From Pelomyxa schiedti (lineage: Eukaryota; Evosea; Pelobiontida; Pelomyxidae), in assembly GCA_020536535.1 (NCBI GenBank), contig JAHLWZ010000782.1:3823-48871 (forward strand): DNA of 45,049 nt, given 5' to 3'. Below are positions 1 through 12,059 of this stretch, one piece after another; position 1 is the first letter of the stretch; the number at the start of each line of letters is the position of its first letter. Made by a program: the position numbers and the translations under genes. The notes beneath the pieces are model-generated. The model made no database searches. It saw only the letters and a program-made list of their open reading frames with translations, and was not told where the DNA came from.

Positions 1-245
1 GTGCTGCTGGGGCGTGTGGGTGCAATGGTTGCTGTTGCTGGAATGACATCCACTTGGTTCCCATCAAAATCGACATCAACATCGGCGGTGGCACGGCCAT
101 TTTGTACTTGGGCGGCAGCTGCTCCACCCCCACCACCACATGCGCTTGACGCCATTATCATCGCAATGCCAACTACAACAACATAGGCCACAGGGGTCAG
201 TCGTCCGGTGACCGTGTGATGTGGTTGTTCGTAGAGGGCGGTCAT
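1..245 (-). CDS. N-terminal fragment of a membrane-anchored protein, cut by the left edge
   Basis: An ATG at 245 on the minus strand opens a frame that stays open to base 1, giving about 81 residues. After some 18 mostly polar residues comes a hydrophobic stretch (PVAYVVVVGIAMIMA) that reads as a signal anchor or signal peptide. A glycine/alanine run and a polar, aspartate-containing segment follow. It lies 100 bp downstream of the importin gene on the same strand. The N-terminal anchor layout resembles the genes at 5215, 6455 and 23225, but no sequence motif is shared in the visible part. I do not recognise the family. The main doubts are that most of the protein is outside the window and that short G/A-rich frames can be open by chance. 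Confidence 0.5.
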   Translation of the reverse strand, partial: MTALYEQPHHTVTGRLTPVAYVVVVGIAMIMASSACGGGGGAAAAQVQNGRATADVDVDFDGNQVDVIPATATIAPTRPSS

Positions 246-344
246 GGCAAGAACAACCAAATCTGGTACCCAGTATAATGTCAAGGTCGTTGTCGTTCGT
301 CGTCTACGACGTTCGTTTATAAAAAAAAGGGAAAGAAACTTAGC

Positions 345-3300
345 TTAGAAATTTTGTGTTGCGGGAGGCTGTGATGGGGTTGTTGTTGTAGTTGATGATG
401 CTGCTGATGTAGTGGTGGTAGTGGTTTGTTGTTGTTGCAGTACTGCGGCCTTTGCGGCCTTGTCCTGTTCCTCCTTGATGTGCTCCGCCCCAATCTTGAT
501 GGCGAACTCTAGTTGTTGCCTCTCTTCAGGTGTTAGTGTTGTCCACATCTGTGTGTACACGGGATTCTGCAGGGGTCCACTCAGTATGCCTTGTTGAAAT
601 GTTAGTTCTATGTGACGTGATCGCAATGTGATGGGGTACTTTTGAGGGCTTCATAGAAGTAAATGCATTCGTCAACGTGATTCACTGGAGTTTCGTACTC
701 ATCGTCATCCAGCTGATCAAAATCATCGTATTCACCTGACTGATGATTCTCGCGGAATGCGGCGACCTTGGAAGCGTCAACTCACAAAGCAAATACTGAA
801 GTATGGGCGGGAATACCTTCCCGGCAATGTCCTCGAGAGTGCCGTCGTCATGCGCGTCTTCGCCATCTGTCAAATCAGGTTGGTCCCACCCTGGATCATC
901 AGAGTCATCAGCCTCATCTGACTCCGCGGCGGCTTCTTCGTCACTATCGTCATCATCTTCTTCGTCGTCATCTTCCCCGTCATCATCATCGCCTTCAGCA
1001 TCTTCCGCTTCCTCCTCTTCTTCATCGTCCTCCTTTCCATTTGTACCGACATTGGCCAGCCTTTCGGCCTCTTTCTTGTCCCACTTGGCAACTGCTTCGT
1101 CAATTTCTAGTGAATTTGTTAGCAGAAGCCTTAATTGTGTTGGGTAATACGTTTTCTGTGCTTTTCTAGGGATCGAACAAATTTAACTGTAGTTATCACA
1201 ATCAGCTTCAGGCCAGTAACAACTACAGGTGGAAGTTGAGCGACAGGTACAGTTAGGATGGAAGCAAGCCCAAGGACTGCAAGTTTCTTGTCATAAATTC
1301 TGTACTTTCTAATCAGAGAGAAGAAAATATTTCGTCAGAGGTAACCTGATATACTTCTTCCTCAATTCAAACCATAAAGAGAATACTGGTTGTGTTGCGG
1401 TCATCGATTCAAGAGTGTTCAGTGTAAGCAGTGGATTGTAGTACAAAGAATTGGCTATCTTCATCACACTGGTCAGATGGTGGATGCCACAAAGGACAAG
1501 ATACCGAGTTGATTAATAATATTTTCATGGAGAGGAATTTTGCCACAGCTAGTCTCCTAACTGCAACTTGAAGGGATTGTACCATAAAATCGTCCACTCT
1601 CCCCCTTGAGTGTAATTATTTTGGGCAGCTCATATTTGTGTATGAACCTGCAGTGTTGCAAGACAACCTCGACGAGTTGAACTCCTGGCAAGGCATCTCG
1701 TTCTTCAAAGTTTGTGTCGCCAACAACCTGAAGGTGTAAGTGGTAAAAAAATGCATCTTCTTTGACAATACCCTGTTGTACATTGTAAAAATAACTCCAA
1801 TATATTCGGGATTGGATAAAAAGGCGTCAGTGGAGCGAGATATGAAGTTATCAAACGCAGCCAGCATTGCTGTTGTTTGTTTTTAGTTTTTTGTACTGGA
1901 CGAAGAAATAGAACCATCAAGGTAATCAACAGCCTCTTGAAAAGATTTGTACATCAATCCAAATAATGACCATATCTCAGGGGTGAAAACAGGAGTAAAG
2001 TAGGTCAGCAAAACTATGCCTCGGAAGACATCATCCATAAAATCTAATTTCCATGTCAATTTCCTATTTCCAATATTCAACTTACCCATCAACATGACGT
2101 CCCCTCCAGTAAGGATTCTCGTCCACAATGGGAGTAAGACAGTGCAAAGTTGGGGATACACCTTGAAAACTATTATCACAAAAACAGTCTTTACTTGGGA
2201 GCTACCTGTGGAGTATTTTTCACAGCTTCGAGAACAGTGCAAGTAGTCTCAAGACATCCGACAGCTGCGAGAACTGCTGCTTGATGCTGGTCAGAGCCGA
2301 CATCATCATCATTATCCTCTTCAAAGTCGGTGCGTTCACAGGCAAGGTACAAAAATGATTGTGCCTAAGTATTCTCTTTTAAGGTTGCTTATCACTTAGC
2401 AAAGGTACGTACAAGACTGGCACATAAAGACACAGCATAGGGGGCAATTTCATCTTGGAAAATTTCAACCAGAACTTCCAGAGCAGTAAGGAGATCATCG
2501 CTGTCAGTCTTCTTCAATAAAGAAAAGTACACTAAAGTAAAAGTTACACCCAAAAAGTAACCCAGTTTTTCAAACCTTCAAACATTTGTGGAAGGAAAGG
2601 ATGCAGTGTTTCTTTTCCTGATCTCTGTTAGCGATGGCCACTGTTAGATGTGAAACAAACCAACTGGAGTTTGCATAAGGAGCTTCAGTCCCAGGGCAGC
2701 GTTTATTTGCACCGGTAGGGCAGAATCCTGAGTCATCTTCAGAATATGTTCAACACATTGTCCGAATTTGACTTTATCAGAAAATTGAATTGAGGCATAT
2801 CGACTGAAAAGCCAGCAAGCCTGTAAGTTTTCGTAAATGCAAGTTGCAGTTTTAGTCGCTTTGGTTTTACCTTGGCACGCAGTAAAGGGTTTGGAGAAAT
2901 GAACTCTGGTACGACATGCAGGTAAAGCATGTTCTCCAGTTGTTCTTTGAAAGGAGATGTTATCAGGAGTTTTTTGCATAATCCTCCAATTGCTGTCATT
3001 GCTCCGTCTTTCAAGCATGCATTCTGAGGCTCTTGTGGAGCTTGGTGGAATCTAATTCGAGGTTACGGCCCATAGTCGTTGCAATTGAACAAACTTGGCG
3101 AGTATTCCAGAGAGAAATGCCATCATAGGAAGCAAATGATTCATAGCTCGGTATCTAATTAGGTCAACAGTCAGGTTAAGGGCACCATGCTTCTCAGAGA
3201 AAACGTTATCAAAACTAACTGTCGGAGGGTTACTCCCTTCCTTAACTTGAAGAAAGTAATACCAAATTCTTGCCAGATGTACTCATCAGGGTTTTCAGTG

Positions 3301-4890
3301 AAAAGAGTAACGTCGCTTTGGGTATAACATAGGTACGGGAACAGGACTTCCTCAAATAATTTGTTCATATGTGGCATGCAGATCTTGTATGTTGATGAAT
3401 AGCGGCATCTTTCCAAATAAATGAGTAAATTCGGTACAAAAAAAGGCCCATAGAAAAATACCCAAGACCAATGGAGAAAAGAGTCATGTGTATCACTTTA
3501 GGTGCAACATAATTCCCCTGCGTGCGTCAGAATAGTCAGAAATTGGCAAGTAACCATACATTTCTTGGTTGATAGGCCATATGAAAAAGAGAGGGCATTA
3601 ATTGTGGGGCATAATTGGTGATGAAATCAGTGCAAAATGTTTTCATTTTCTTCCCTCGTTGGTATTTTGTGCCATACCTGGGAGTATTAGAGAATGTAGC
3701 ATAATATTTAGTCATTACTTGGCAAGCCATCTGGCAATGGTGTCGGCTGCCCTCAATTTAAGAAGCCACCATGGATGCCGGGGGTCACTTGTAATATCGG
3801 CCAGTGGTATAGTTGGAGGAGGTGTTAAATTTTCCATGATGGTCTTGAGAAAGCCCATCCATCTCGCGAGTATGCCTTCACCCATCATGTAGGGTGGGAG
3901 GCACATCTGTGACGGGATTAGGGGACAAATAATTCATTCATATTCTCACTTGAGTGGAAGACCAGAAAATTTTAACTGTGATGTGCTGCAAAACAATAGA
4001 TTCATAGGTATTCTGGCCGATAAGTTGCATAAACAATTGCTCCAAAACGGGAAATATTTGCGCAACGATGCCATTCACAAATTTCCTTTCCTCTTGTTTC
4101 CCCTCCCACTTAGCTTTTTGAAGTGAATATTGTGGAACATACTGTCATGCTCTGTGGAGAATTCGTAATTTCTTGTTACTCCACGAAGTGCTGTTAAGGC
4201 ACTCTGTAAAATCACGTGATTGTTGTGCTGTTGATGAGTGGTGATATAGTTTAGAAGCTTGGGGGTCAGTTCAGGCCACCCTCCATCTGATAAATCGAAA
4301 AAGGCAATTTTTTTCAGCGCTTCGTGCAGCTGTTTTCTACCGGATAGTTATTCTAGGAGGAAAAACGAACGAAAGCACACTTAGAGAGGGTGGAAGCATG
4401 GATGGTGGCTTCGACCAGGTTTGCTTTGATGAGGGCTTTCTCATCAGCAGATAACGAGTCAGCTGGCTTTTCAGTCCTCCATCTTAATTTTACGGCGTTT
4501 TTGAACTGAATTGCTTGGGCTCTGGTTAGAATACGAGAAGTAGAATTGCGGACAGTATTACCAGCAGCCAGTGACAAATTCTGATCTACACCGGGCGCCA
4601 CAACTATCTGCAGTAGCATTGTAACAAACCCAGGTACTCCATGAAGCTAATTTGGGGTATTAGAATGACCTAATAGGGTCAAAAAAGAATCAATATCTAA
4701 ATAAATAAATGACAAAGACAGGTCATCCTTAATCCACAAATACATTAACTACCACTCACACACTCACAGAGAACAAAGTCTCCTCAGCCCTCTTTATTTT
4801 ATCAGCTTCCAATGTTTCACGTAGTGCCTGCAACACAATTTGTTGTTGTTGTTGTTGCTGCTGTTGCTGTTGTTGGGCGGCGCTGTCCAT
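345..4890 (-). CDS. Importin-7/8-like nuclear transport receptor (karyopherin-beta family)
   Basis: Multi-exon gene read from ATG at 4890 to TAA at 345. Karyopherin-beta proteins carry cargo through nuclear pores and release it on binding Ran-GTP. Successive exons follow IPO7/IPO8/Sxm1 in order. The N-terminal helix carries LRETLEADKIKRAEETLF. The importin-beta N-terminal region at 4619-4380 includes AIQFKNAVKLRWR. A HEAT block at 3416-3190 includes VLFPYLCYTQSDVTLF and the NPDEYIWQEF motif typical of this subfamily. Another block at 3014-2700 includes LENMLYLHVVPEF and PVQINAALGLKLLM. Near 1100-860 there is a long Asp/Glu tract, as in the acidic C-terminus of IPO7, followed by a conserved tail (TPEERQQLEFAI). 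Oddities are a run of 12 glutamines just after the start and a Gln/Thr/Ser-rich C-terminus. Introns are about 45-70 nt. The family call is strong; individual exon borders are not resolved. Confidence 0.9.
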
Positions 4891-5214
4891 TGCTAATTCT
4901 AATTAATTCGTAATGCGACTTCCTTATAAGTGACAGGTAGCTCTGGCAGGACCGACGGGTCGGGTTGGACTGCCTGACTGGTCGCGGCGGGTACGATGAG
5001 CTCCCTTTCTTGATTTGTGTAATTAGTCCCCCGACATGCAACTGCACATTGATTGGAGTCGCCAGCCAAGTTTGCTTCCTCGCGCAGAAGTGCAACGCCC
5101 TGACAGGTGTATGCATTGTGCATTGTTGGGTTCGCACGGATGTGGTTCCTGGATGACTCTACTCTGCACAATCACAACAACAAACAAAACGAAAACCAGT
5201 CGGCGAAGGGGGGC
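4891..5214. promoter_or_regulatory. Divergent intergenic region between importin-like gene and PLLHLN gene A
   Basis: This 324 bp stretch lies between two start codons pointing away from each other, so both promoters should be here. An antisense 90-codon frame (4899-5171) is open, but it shows no family similarity or low-complexity signature like its neighbours. I treat it as chance. The A-rich run just before 5215 (ACAACAACAAACAAAACGAA) looks like the 5' leader of the plus-strand gene. No TATA-like or initiator element could be assigned with confidence. Confidence 0.4.
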
Positions 5215-6221
5215 ATGGGTGACATCAACGCGAGGACGAGTGCAGGGGTTTGGCTGCCAGTGAAAGTCACGCCATCAACGTCGTCGTGGTCGTGGCGGGT
5301 GGTGGGTCCGTTTCAGTTTATCGCGGGGGTGGTGCGGCGCAAGGTAGTGGGCACCAGGCGGACCGTGGTGATGGCAATTGTGGGACTCGCGGGGGTGGCT
5401 GGGTGCTTGGTGTTAATAAGGGCACTCTTGATATCTTGGAGAAGAAGACGTGATTTGGCCAAGTTCCTGGCAACTGTACTTGCTATTAATAACCCATTGA
5501 TGCTTAGTAAAAATACTAATTGTTCATTGTAATGTTACTGTGTTAAAGTAGTGCTGGTGGTTTTTTTGAAGTCTCAATACTCCGTTTACAGCCACCGGCA
5601 TCTGGGGCTTCGATTCTGCAGGAACATATGCTCTACCAGCAACTATTATCGAACAGTGGAGTGAAGAAGCGCCTGCTCCCGGTCTACATTCCATCCCGAA
5701 CTCCCAAATCACCCACATGGGCCCGCCGCTCCTCCCCGCCCCTAGAACTCAACTCCGACCTTCCCCCGCTCTCCCGCACAAAGCTCAAGCTCTCTGACTC
5801 ACCCAAACTCCCCAGCACCTCCGGTTCCGTTACTCCCAATCGTTCCCACCGGGGCTCCAGGATCTCCTCACGCCGCCATCACTCGGCTTCACCACCACAC
5901 ACCGCCGTCGCCTCCGAACCCACAAAGCCATCCCGCCGCGCCAACCACAGCAGCGGCAGCCCCAATCCGCACCGGAATTCCTCCACTTCCTCCAAAGAAA
6001 AGGCAGATGTATCCAACATAGTTCCCGATTGGGTAGGAACGCTTGTGCAAGAGTCGCAGAAGCCACACCAACCGCTGCTACACCTCAATGCCAACAAGCG
6101 GCAGAGGGCCATGTCCACATCCGAGCCACCCGAAAACTATCCTGACACTACTACTAGTACTGCGAATGACAAGACCACATCACCAACACCCGAATCCTCG
6201 CCTCCCACAAGCAACCCTTGA
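5215..6221 (+). CDS. Membrane-anchored Ser/Pro-rich protein with PLLHLN motif (gene A)
   Basis: Two exons (5215-5475 and 5592-6221) joined by a phase-0 intron (GTACTT to TTACAG) give about 296 residues. Residues 51-74 form one hydrophobic segment (VVMAIVGLAGVAGCLVLI) followed by a basic stop (SWRRRR). This suggests a single membrane anchor with the basic side next to a long, disordered, Ser/Pro/Arg-rich tail. Near the C-terminus is IVPDWVGTLVQ and, after a short linker, QPLLHLN. The next gene downstream ends with the same arrangement (PTWVDLM then PQPLLHLN), so the two are probably tandem paralogues that kept only the anchor and this motif. TGA is the stop. The function is unknown. A conserved peptide in a disordered tail suggests a docking site, but that is inference. 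Confidence 0.75.
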
Positions 6222-6454
6222 CAATCCCATACCCACCCTTTGTTTCCCTCAGTATTGTTTCAAAAATGTGGCTTACCTCACAACCACCAAACATACTTCC
6301 TAGTCCAACCCCCACAATGCACAACTAGTGACCGATGTTTTGTCTAGATTGATGAATCGGATTCACATAAATCAGAATTAATTGGTGCCGCAGGGCGCCG
6401 AGTGCTCTCGACTACAGTAGGCTACGACCCCAGGGAACCAGATCGACACCAACA

Positions 6455-7977
6455 ATGGTTATGATGCAGCTGTGGCGTTGGTTGCTGGGGAAGCTCCTAC
6501 CCGCGGCGAGGCACCTCGCTGGCCCCCCCGCAGCCTCTGCCCCCCACAAACTGCAGCGGGGCGCCAGGGACACGTGGGAGGGAGGAGGGAGGGGCGGGGG
6601 TGGGAGGGCCAGCGGGAGCAAGGGACGGCGGTGGGTGCTGGTGCACGCGGGGGGCGCCGCGGGGGCCTACACGGCTGTGGTGCTGGCCCTGTGTGTGGTT
6701 GGGTGGCGGGGTCTGCGGCTGGCGTGGACAGCGGCGACCTGCGGGTGGGCCGCCGGGGCCGCGTGGATGATGCTGAGTACCGGGGGGAGGGACCGCGAGG
6801 GCGATAGAGATAGGGGTGCAGGCAGTGTTGGCGGTGGCAGGGCCAGCGGGAAGGGGACGGGGACGGGGAGGGCGCAGCGGAACGGGAATGGGATGATGTT
6901 GAGGGCTGGGGCCGGTGGGTATTGGTGTGACTGGGACGACTACCCCTGCGATGACGTGTATTGCCCCGATATGGCCTGTCAAACGGTATCGTGCCCCCCA
7001 AAAGCCTTTTTTTTTTTTGGCTCTAAATGTACACATTTTCTTAGTGTGGCACTACCAACGAAATCTCTCCGCTGCCACAGGAGCAGAGAGTAACAGGGCG
7101 AGGGGAAGATAGGCAGGAGCCACACCACACTGACAATCATATGGCTGAACTTGAGACTTTGGTCTCTGCTGATCTCGACAAGGAACAAATACCAAGCCTC
7201 CCCCAGGCTATCCTGAAAGATGAAAGAACTGTCCCAGCGACCCAACTGCCCGTACCTCCTGCGGCGGAACCAAAACAACCGGCCGCGGAAAAGCCAGTAC
7301 CACCGCCATTGCCAGAACCTGTTAATACTGAGGATATGGCATACGGGGAACCCCTTCCAGAAAATAGCCAGATAAATACAGACTCCATTCCCGCATCACC
7401 TTCTGTCATGACACCTGCAAATTCAGAGTCACAACCACAAGAAATCGTACAACAAGATCCCGCTGCCATTCCCGAGCAATCCATCTCTCTAAATATCTGT
7501 GGCTCAACCTCAGCTAGCAACACTAATTCCACCCCAAGTGAAACCCCCACAAATTTGGCAACTGAACCAGCAGATAATTATAATTCCTACACAGCAACAA
7601 ACCTACCAGTCTCTTCCACAATGACTGAAACATCAGCGGACCCCACCGACACAGTTCCAAAGTTATCTGTGGAAATCCCTATTGTAGATTCTACCCCACT
7701 AACACACGATAACAACCTCCAACAACAACAAGTACCACCACTGCCAAAGCCACACAAGAAAGTCTCTGGCCACAAGAAATCCCAATCACTCCCCCCAGCC
7801 CTAATACCTACATGGGTTGACCTCATGACCACTAACTACAAGAAGAAGCAAACACCACAACCATTATTGCACCTCAACAGCCCTAGTCCCTCAACCCCCA
7901 GAGGTAGAAACCCCAATTTGTTACTTCGGTCATCCCACAATCCCCCTGCTCACAACCCCAACAATCAGTCTCTTTAG
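6455..7977 (+). CDS. Membrane-anchored Pro/Thr-rich protein with PLLHLN motif (gene B)
   Basis: Two exons (6455-6985 and 7045-7977) joined in phase 0 (GTATCG to TTCTTAG) give about 487 residues. Exon 1 is very GC-rich and codes a glycine/arginine-rich N-terminus. Hydrophobic segments lie at about residues 61-84 and 86-107 (for example AYTAVVLALCVVGW). A Gly/Arg/Asp linker and a small cysteine/acidic cluster (YWCDWDDYPCDDVYCPD) follow. Exon 2 is AT-richer, Pro/Thr/Ser/Gln-rich and probably disordered. It ends with PTWVDLMTTNYKKK and PQPLLHLN, matching the C-terminus of the gene upstream. The composition change between exons is marked. The intron and the continuous frame on both sides support one gene. 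No known domain was recognised. The start could be either of the two Met codons at 6455 or 6461. Confidence 0.75.
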
Positions 7978-8108
7978 CCTGTTGCCAACTGGAACACTCC
8001 CACACAGCACACAAACAACATAGAAAAATCCCAAAGAATGGTGTTTTTCTTCAACTCTTTTGGGTTGGGGCATATTGGATTTGTGCATGTAAATATGTTC
8101 CGGGGGAT

Positions 8109-10570
8109 TTAGTCAAAGTGTCCAGCATAAATTCTTTTCACAAACACTTTGCTGCCACAGAAACCGACGGCACCTTATTGCTTGTATGAGTTCAGGTAGA
8201 ATTGGATAAAAGGATTTACCGCAAATGAGACCAATTACGCTACAGAGCAAGATTACTGTTCCAAAATAGTATCTGTACCACAGTTATTGGGTAACCATGG
8301 AAAAAGGTAACGCACATCGTTTGTAAGAATCCACTCATGTCCGTTTTGGTAATGAAGTAGTAAGCACTGTACATGAGTACATACAAAGCGGTCGATCCGG
8401 CTGACATGAATGAGTTCCACTGCCAGCGGGGGTCCTCGTTGTTAAGCAGCATGTACATCGACACAATTGTTACACAAACTATGAAACCGGTTAGAGAAGT
8501 TAAGCTTTACGGGAGAACAACTTGTGACAATTATAAGGATGAGGTACACCAGCAACAAAAATCCATAAACGTAGTAGTATTTGTAGTGCCATAGCGAGGT
8601 GAATATGAAGTACATCTCTATGAAAATAGATCCAAATGGAAGAATGCCTCCAGCAAGAATATGGGCCCAACCTCCAAGGTACCTGAACGGGATAAGAAAT
8701 GGAAATTACCTCAGTCTTACCATTTTTTGGGTTCAGGAACTTTTGGTACTGGGCTGACAAGACCTTTTCCTGACGTTGGCGGAATAAGTGCACGCCCTGC
8801 CAGTGTTCCAGCAAAGCATAGAGGTACATTTACAAACAACCAAATGAACCCTACTAATACCTGAAAGGGATGAATCGTAGGTAATAGTCTAAGTTACGCT
8901 GTTGCGTTACCTGTGTGGAAACGTGCATGCCCATGACATGGTACAAAACTTGCATGAAATTAAGCACAACCACGACACCAAAACATATTGCAGGGAACAA
9001 AGATGAAGTAAGAAGCGCCGTTTTAATCCAATTCTTTCCTACCGAATTGTGAAATCCCTGTAAAAAAAAGGAAGCATGTACCATTGTTTTCGGCATAGTA
9101 GGATCCGCTTGTGTATCCGCCCACAAATGATGTCACGGCGTAGACACCAACAAAAGTAGAAAGAATTTTACCTCTCCTGAGTGAAGTTGGTTTCTGTGTT
9201 ACTGGAGAAGGTTCTCACCTGGAATAGAAAGTTCCCATCGAAGCAATTACGATAACGAACAAACACAGAAAAGCGAGTTGCATGCCGGTGCCATAAATGG
9301 AGCTGAACCAAACAAGGTGTGGTGGGGTGCGAAAGACTTCAGCCCGTACTTTCTTCCACCCACTCTCATCAATCTGAAAAGTGTGGGAACATAGGACGGT
9401 AAAGGGTGCAACATACATCATCTCCTTCTTCATCTCCGTGAACAGCAAAATCTTTGTGCAAAATCCTCATAAGTATCATTGCAACCAATCCAACAAGGAA
9501 AATAACCTTGAAGGTATTGTTGGAGGAAAAAACGAAGCAGAGGTTTATACCATCATGCAGGAATTGAATATACTAAACCAGTGAATCTGTTACAGTGTTA
9601 ACACACTCCTAAACGAGCAGTAAAAGAGTACCTGATGCTCAAAAAAATTGTAGTCCAGGTACTTCTTGAACCTATCTTCGAATTCTACTGTTGTAGGCAC
9701 CCAAGTTACGGAATAGGTGAAGTTCAGGGCCAGAGGCACTTGTGTTACTGGAACAGGCTTGCTGTAGTTCAAGCTAACCTCGATGACCTGGCGAACAGGT
9801 TATTTTCATTGCCACTGTTGTTTGAGGTACATTGTCCATATTATATGAGATGATAAAGTGCTTATGGGTAAAAACTAATGGCACTAATTTGCCAGTATTT
9901 GCATCAAGTCCTGACTCGCCAACCATTCCCCACACTGGCAAATCATCTGGGAAAAAGGTCACTATTTTTTTGCGGTGCCGTAAGGTATTACCATAGTAAA
10001 ACTGGTACCAGTACTGGTGCATTACAGCTTTCTTGAGGCGATTAGCCGCTGATTGAGTCAATTCTTCATTGCACTCAGACCTCTCATTAACATCAACTGT
10101 AAATTATGGTTTGTTTTTTTTTAAAAAGGATGGAGTCCTCTTAGAAGGGAGAGACCTGCAAAAGGAATCAAAATTGAGGATTTGACAAGCTCGTAGCCCA
10201 AAAGTTGCTCTCCAAGTCCCTCGGGGCGCCCAATGCGCTTTTCGGGCTTGCACAGTGGTAGATAGTAGTAGCCGTAGGTTTCCTATGAGGAAAGGAAAAC
10301 CAATGGTTAATTTCTCAGCACGAAAGTGAAGTGAACGGGAGAAACACTAAACAAACAAGGACAATAAGCAACCTGGGGGTTACGGTAGGGCCCCACTTTA
10401 TTTGCCCACACGACGGTCTCCTCGCCGACCTTGTGGGAGTACTTGTCGTGGTGGTGACGGTGCTTTGTCTCGTCGCCCGCAACGTTCCCGGCAAACACGA
10501 CAACCAGCACTAGTACGAGTGCCACCGCTCCGACGACCCGCCTCATCACAACCCACTCACCACTCTGCAT
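8109..10570 (-). CDS. Transmembrane 9 superfamily protein (nonaspanin, TM9SF1/3 type)
   Basis: Multi-exon gene. The N-terminus has a signal peptide ([19 protein letters not shown]), then the luminal nonaspanin signature [14 protein letters not shown] followed by [13 protein letters not shown], as in TM9SF family members. The luminal domain continues through [15 protein letters not shown] and [11 protein letters not shown]. Several hydrophobic segments follow at about 9440-8200, for example [13 protein letters not shown]. The last exon ends [21 protein letters not shown], close to the family's usual C-terminus, where a membrane-proximal KIY-type motif serves in Golgi/endosome sorting. The stop is TAA at 8109-8111. 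Nonaspanins help sort membrane proteins and support adhesion and phagocytosis in amoebae. The start could be 10570 or the second Met at 10546, which sits directly before the hydrophobic core. Introns are about 45-60 nt. Confidence 0.9.
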
Positions 10571-10756
10571 TCTTTGTTGTTTTATGATGAAACCATAAAC
10601 TGAAACAAAAGGCAGAGTCGCGTTTGGCGCCTCCTGTCAATGTGTAAACTGACATTCCTTAACCCTACTCCTTTTGGCATCAGGTGACTGTCCTGAGCCT
10701 CAGGTGATCAGAAATCGTATTGCCTTTTTTTCCGTAAAACATCGTTGTACGGAACA

Positions 10757-12059
10757 ATGAAAGGGCGACGTAAGGGTAAGAGGGAGAGCATGAGCACTAG
10801 CACATCTGGGGGTAGCTCGAGATCTACCAAGCAACCTGTGGTTGTGCCTGCCACAACCAACCAAAGCGAGGACCGCATTATGGGACTGGTGTCCATGGCG
10901 CTCCTCGCACTGCAATTTGGACTACAACCATTCTTAACGAAGGCACTTTTGTTTGTTTCATTTATTAGTTGCTTTGTAATGTTTTATGTGTTTGCCTGAC
11001 TTACAGACAGACATTCACGTCTGGTTCTGCTAGTAAGATATCAATTGTACTTGTATGCGAGGTATTTAAGTTTGGTGTTGCATCGTGTGTGTTATGCAGT
11101 ACTGCAGCGGGGAGACTATGCGTGAGGCTTTGGGAGTGGAAAACAAGCCTGGCCTGTGCGCTGGTTCCTGCTATGATTTATGCTGTTCAGAATATTTGCC
11201 TTCAGGTTCAGAATGCACTCACTACTTTTTTTTTTATTTCATCATCAAATTAATTTGTGAGGCGGTCTGTAGGTGGCATATCAATATTTGAATCCCACTA
11301 CATTTCAGCTCATAAACCAGACAAAAATTTTATGGACAGCTCTATTTACTTTCGTTGTTCTTTCCAAGAAGTATTTCCCTCTATACTCCCGTCTAGAAGA
11401 TATTTATCCCGCACAGACAATCCAGAGCACAGTGCGCCGCACTTGTTGTACTTGTATTTTCTGCAGTATTGATCACTACTGGGGGGAAAGACAGCGGTCA
11501 CAAGGTTGACGACTTGTATATCGGTAAGACTTTAGGGTAGGTGCAAAAACTCACTGGTTTTCCAGGTCTTATTCCCGCATTTGTGGCGGCACTGCTATCT
11601 GGTCTCGCATCTGCTCTTTCACAGTGGTCTCTACAAGGAAAGAATAGGAACACATATTTATTCAGTGCCGAATTGGCTGTCTACACCTCCCTGGTTTTAC
11701 TTGTTCAAAGCGGAACAAGTGCTGCGTGGAGCGGAGACTGGAAATTTGTCACGGGATTCTTTACCGGTTGGACCCCGAGCACACTCATACCAGTTGCAAC
11801 GAATGGTGTTGGAGGGGTCATTGTGGGACTGGTCACCAAATATGCCGGCAGCGTTTCCAAGGGCTATTCCATTGTTGCCGGAATCCTTCTGACAGCCACA
11901 ATAGAGATTCTAGCAGGCAGTGAAAGTACCGCAGTTCCAGCATGGAAACTATGCGTGGCGGTACCTCTTGTAGCCATCAGTACCCTCGTTCACACACTGT
12001 ATCCCCCTGCCCCTGCTCAACCAATATCACAACCGGAAAAACCACACAAGAAAGAGTAG
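10757..12059 (+). CDS. SLC35A-type nucleotide-sugar transporter
   Basis: At least five exons encode a multi-pass Golgi/ER transporter that exchanges nucleotide sugars for nucleoside monophosphates. After a basic, Ser-rich N-terminus, helix 1 reads LVSMALLALQFGLQPF. The family core is clear: VPAMIYAVQNICLQVAYQYL, then FQLINQTKILWTALFTFVVL and, across the intron at about 11369-11420, SRAQCAALVVLVFSAVLI. The C-terminal exon has GLIPAFVAALLSGLASALSQ (the family's usual loop reads GVxAVL.aCl.SGfAgVY), NGVGGVIVGLVTKYAGSVSKG and further helices, ending in a Pro-rich, lysine-containing tail. Three joins were checked in frame: GTTCAG..TGTAG, GTATTT..GCACAG and GTAAGA..TTCCAG. The first join is less certain. 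The substrate sugar cannot be told from sequence alone. Confidence 0.88.

Noticed and set aside
4899-5171. 90-codon minus frame in the divergent region before the importin gene.
   Set aside because: No similarity, repeat or splice partner could be found. It lies where two promoters are expected. It remains a weak possibility.
6459-7036. Two long minus frames opposite gene B exon 1.
   Set aside because: They are proline/arginine-rich shadows of a GC-rich exon. The plus strand has membrane segments and an in-frame splice to exon 2.
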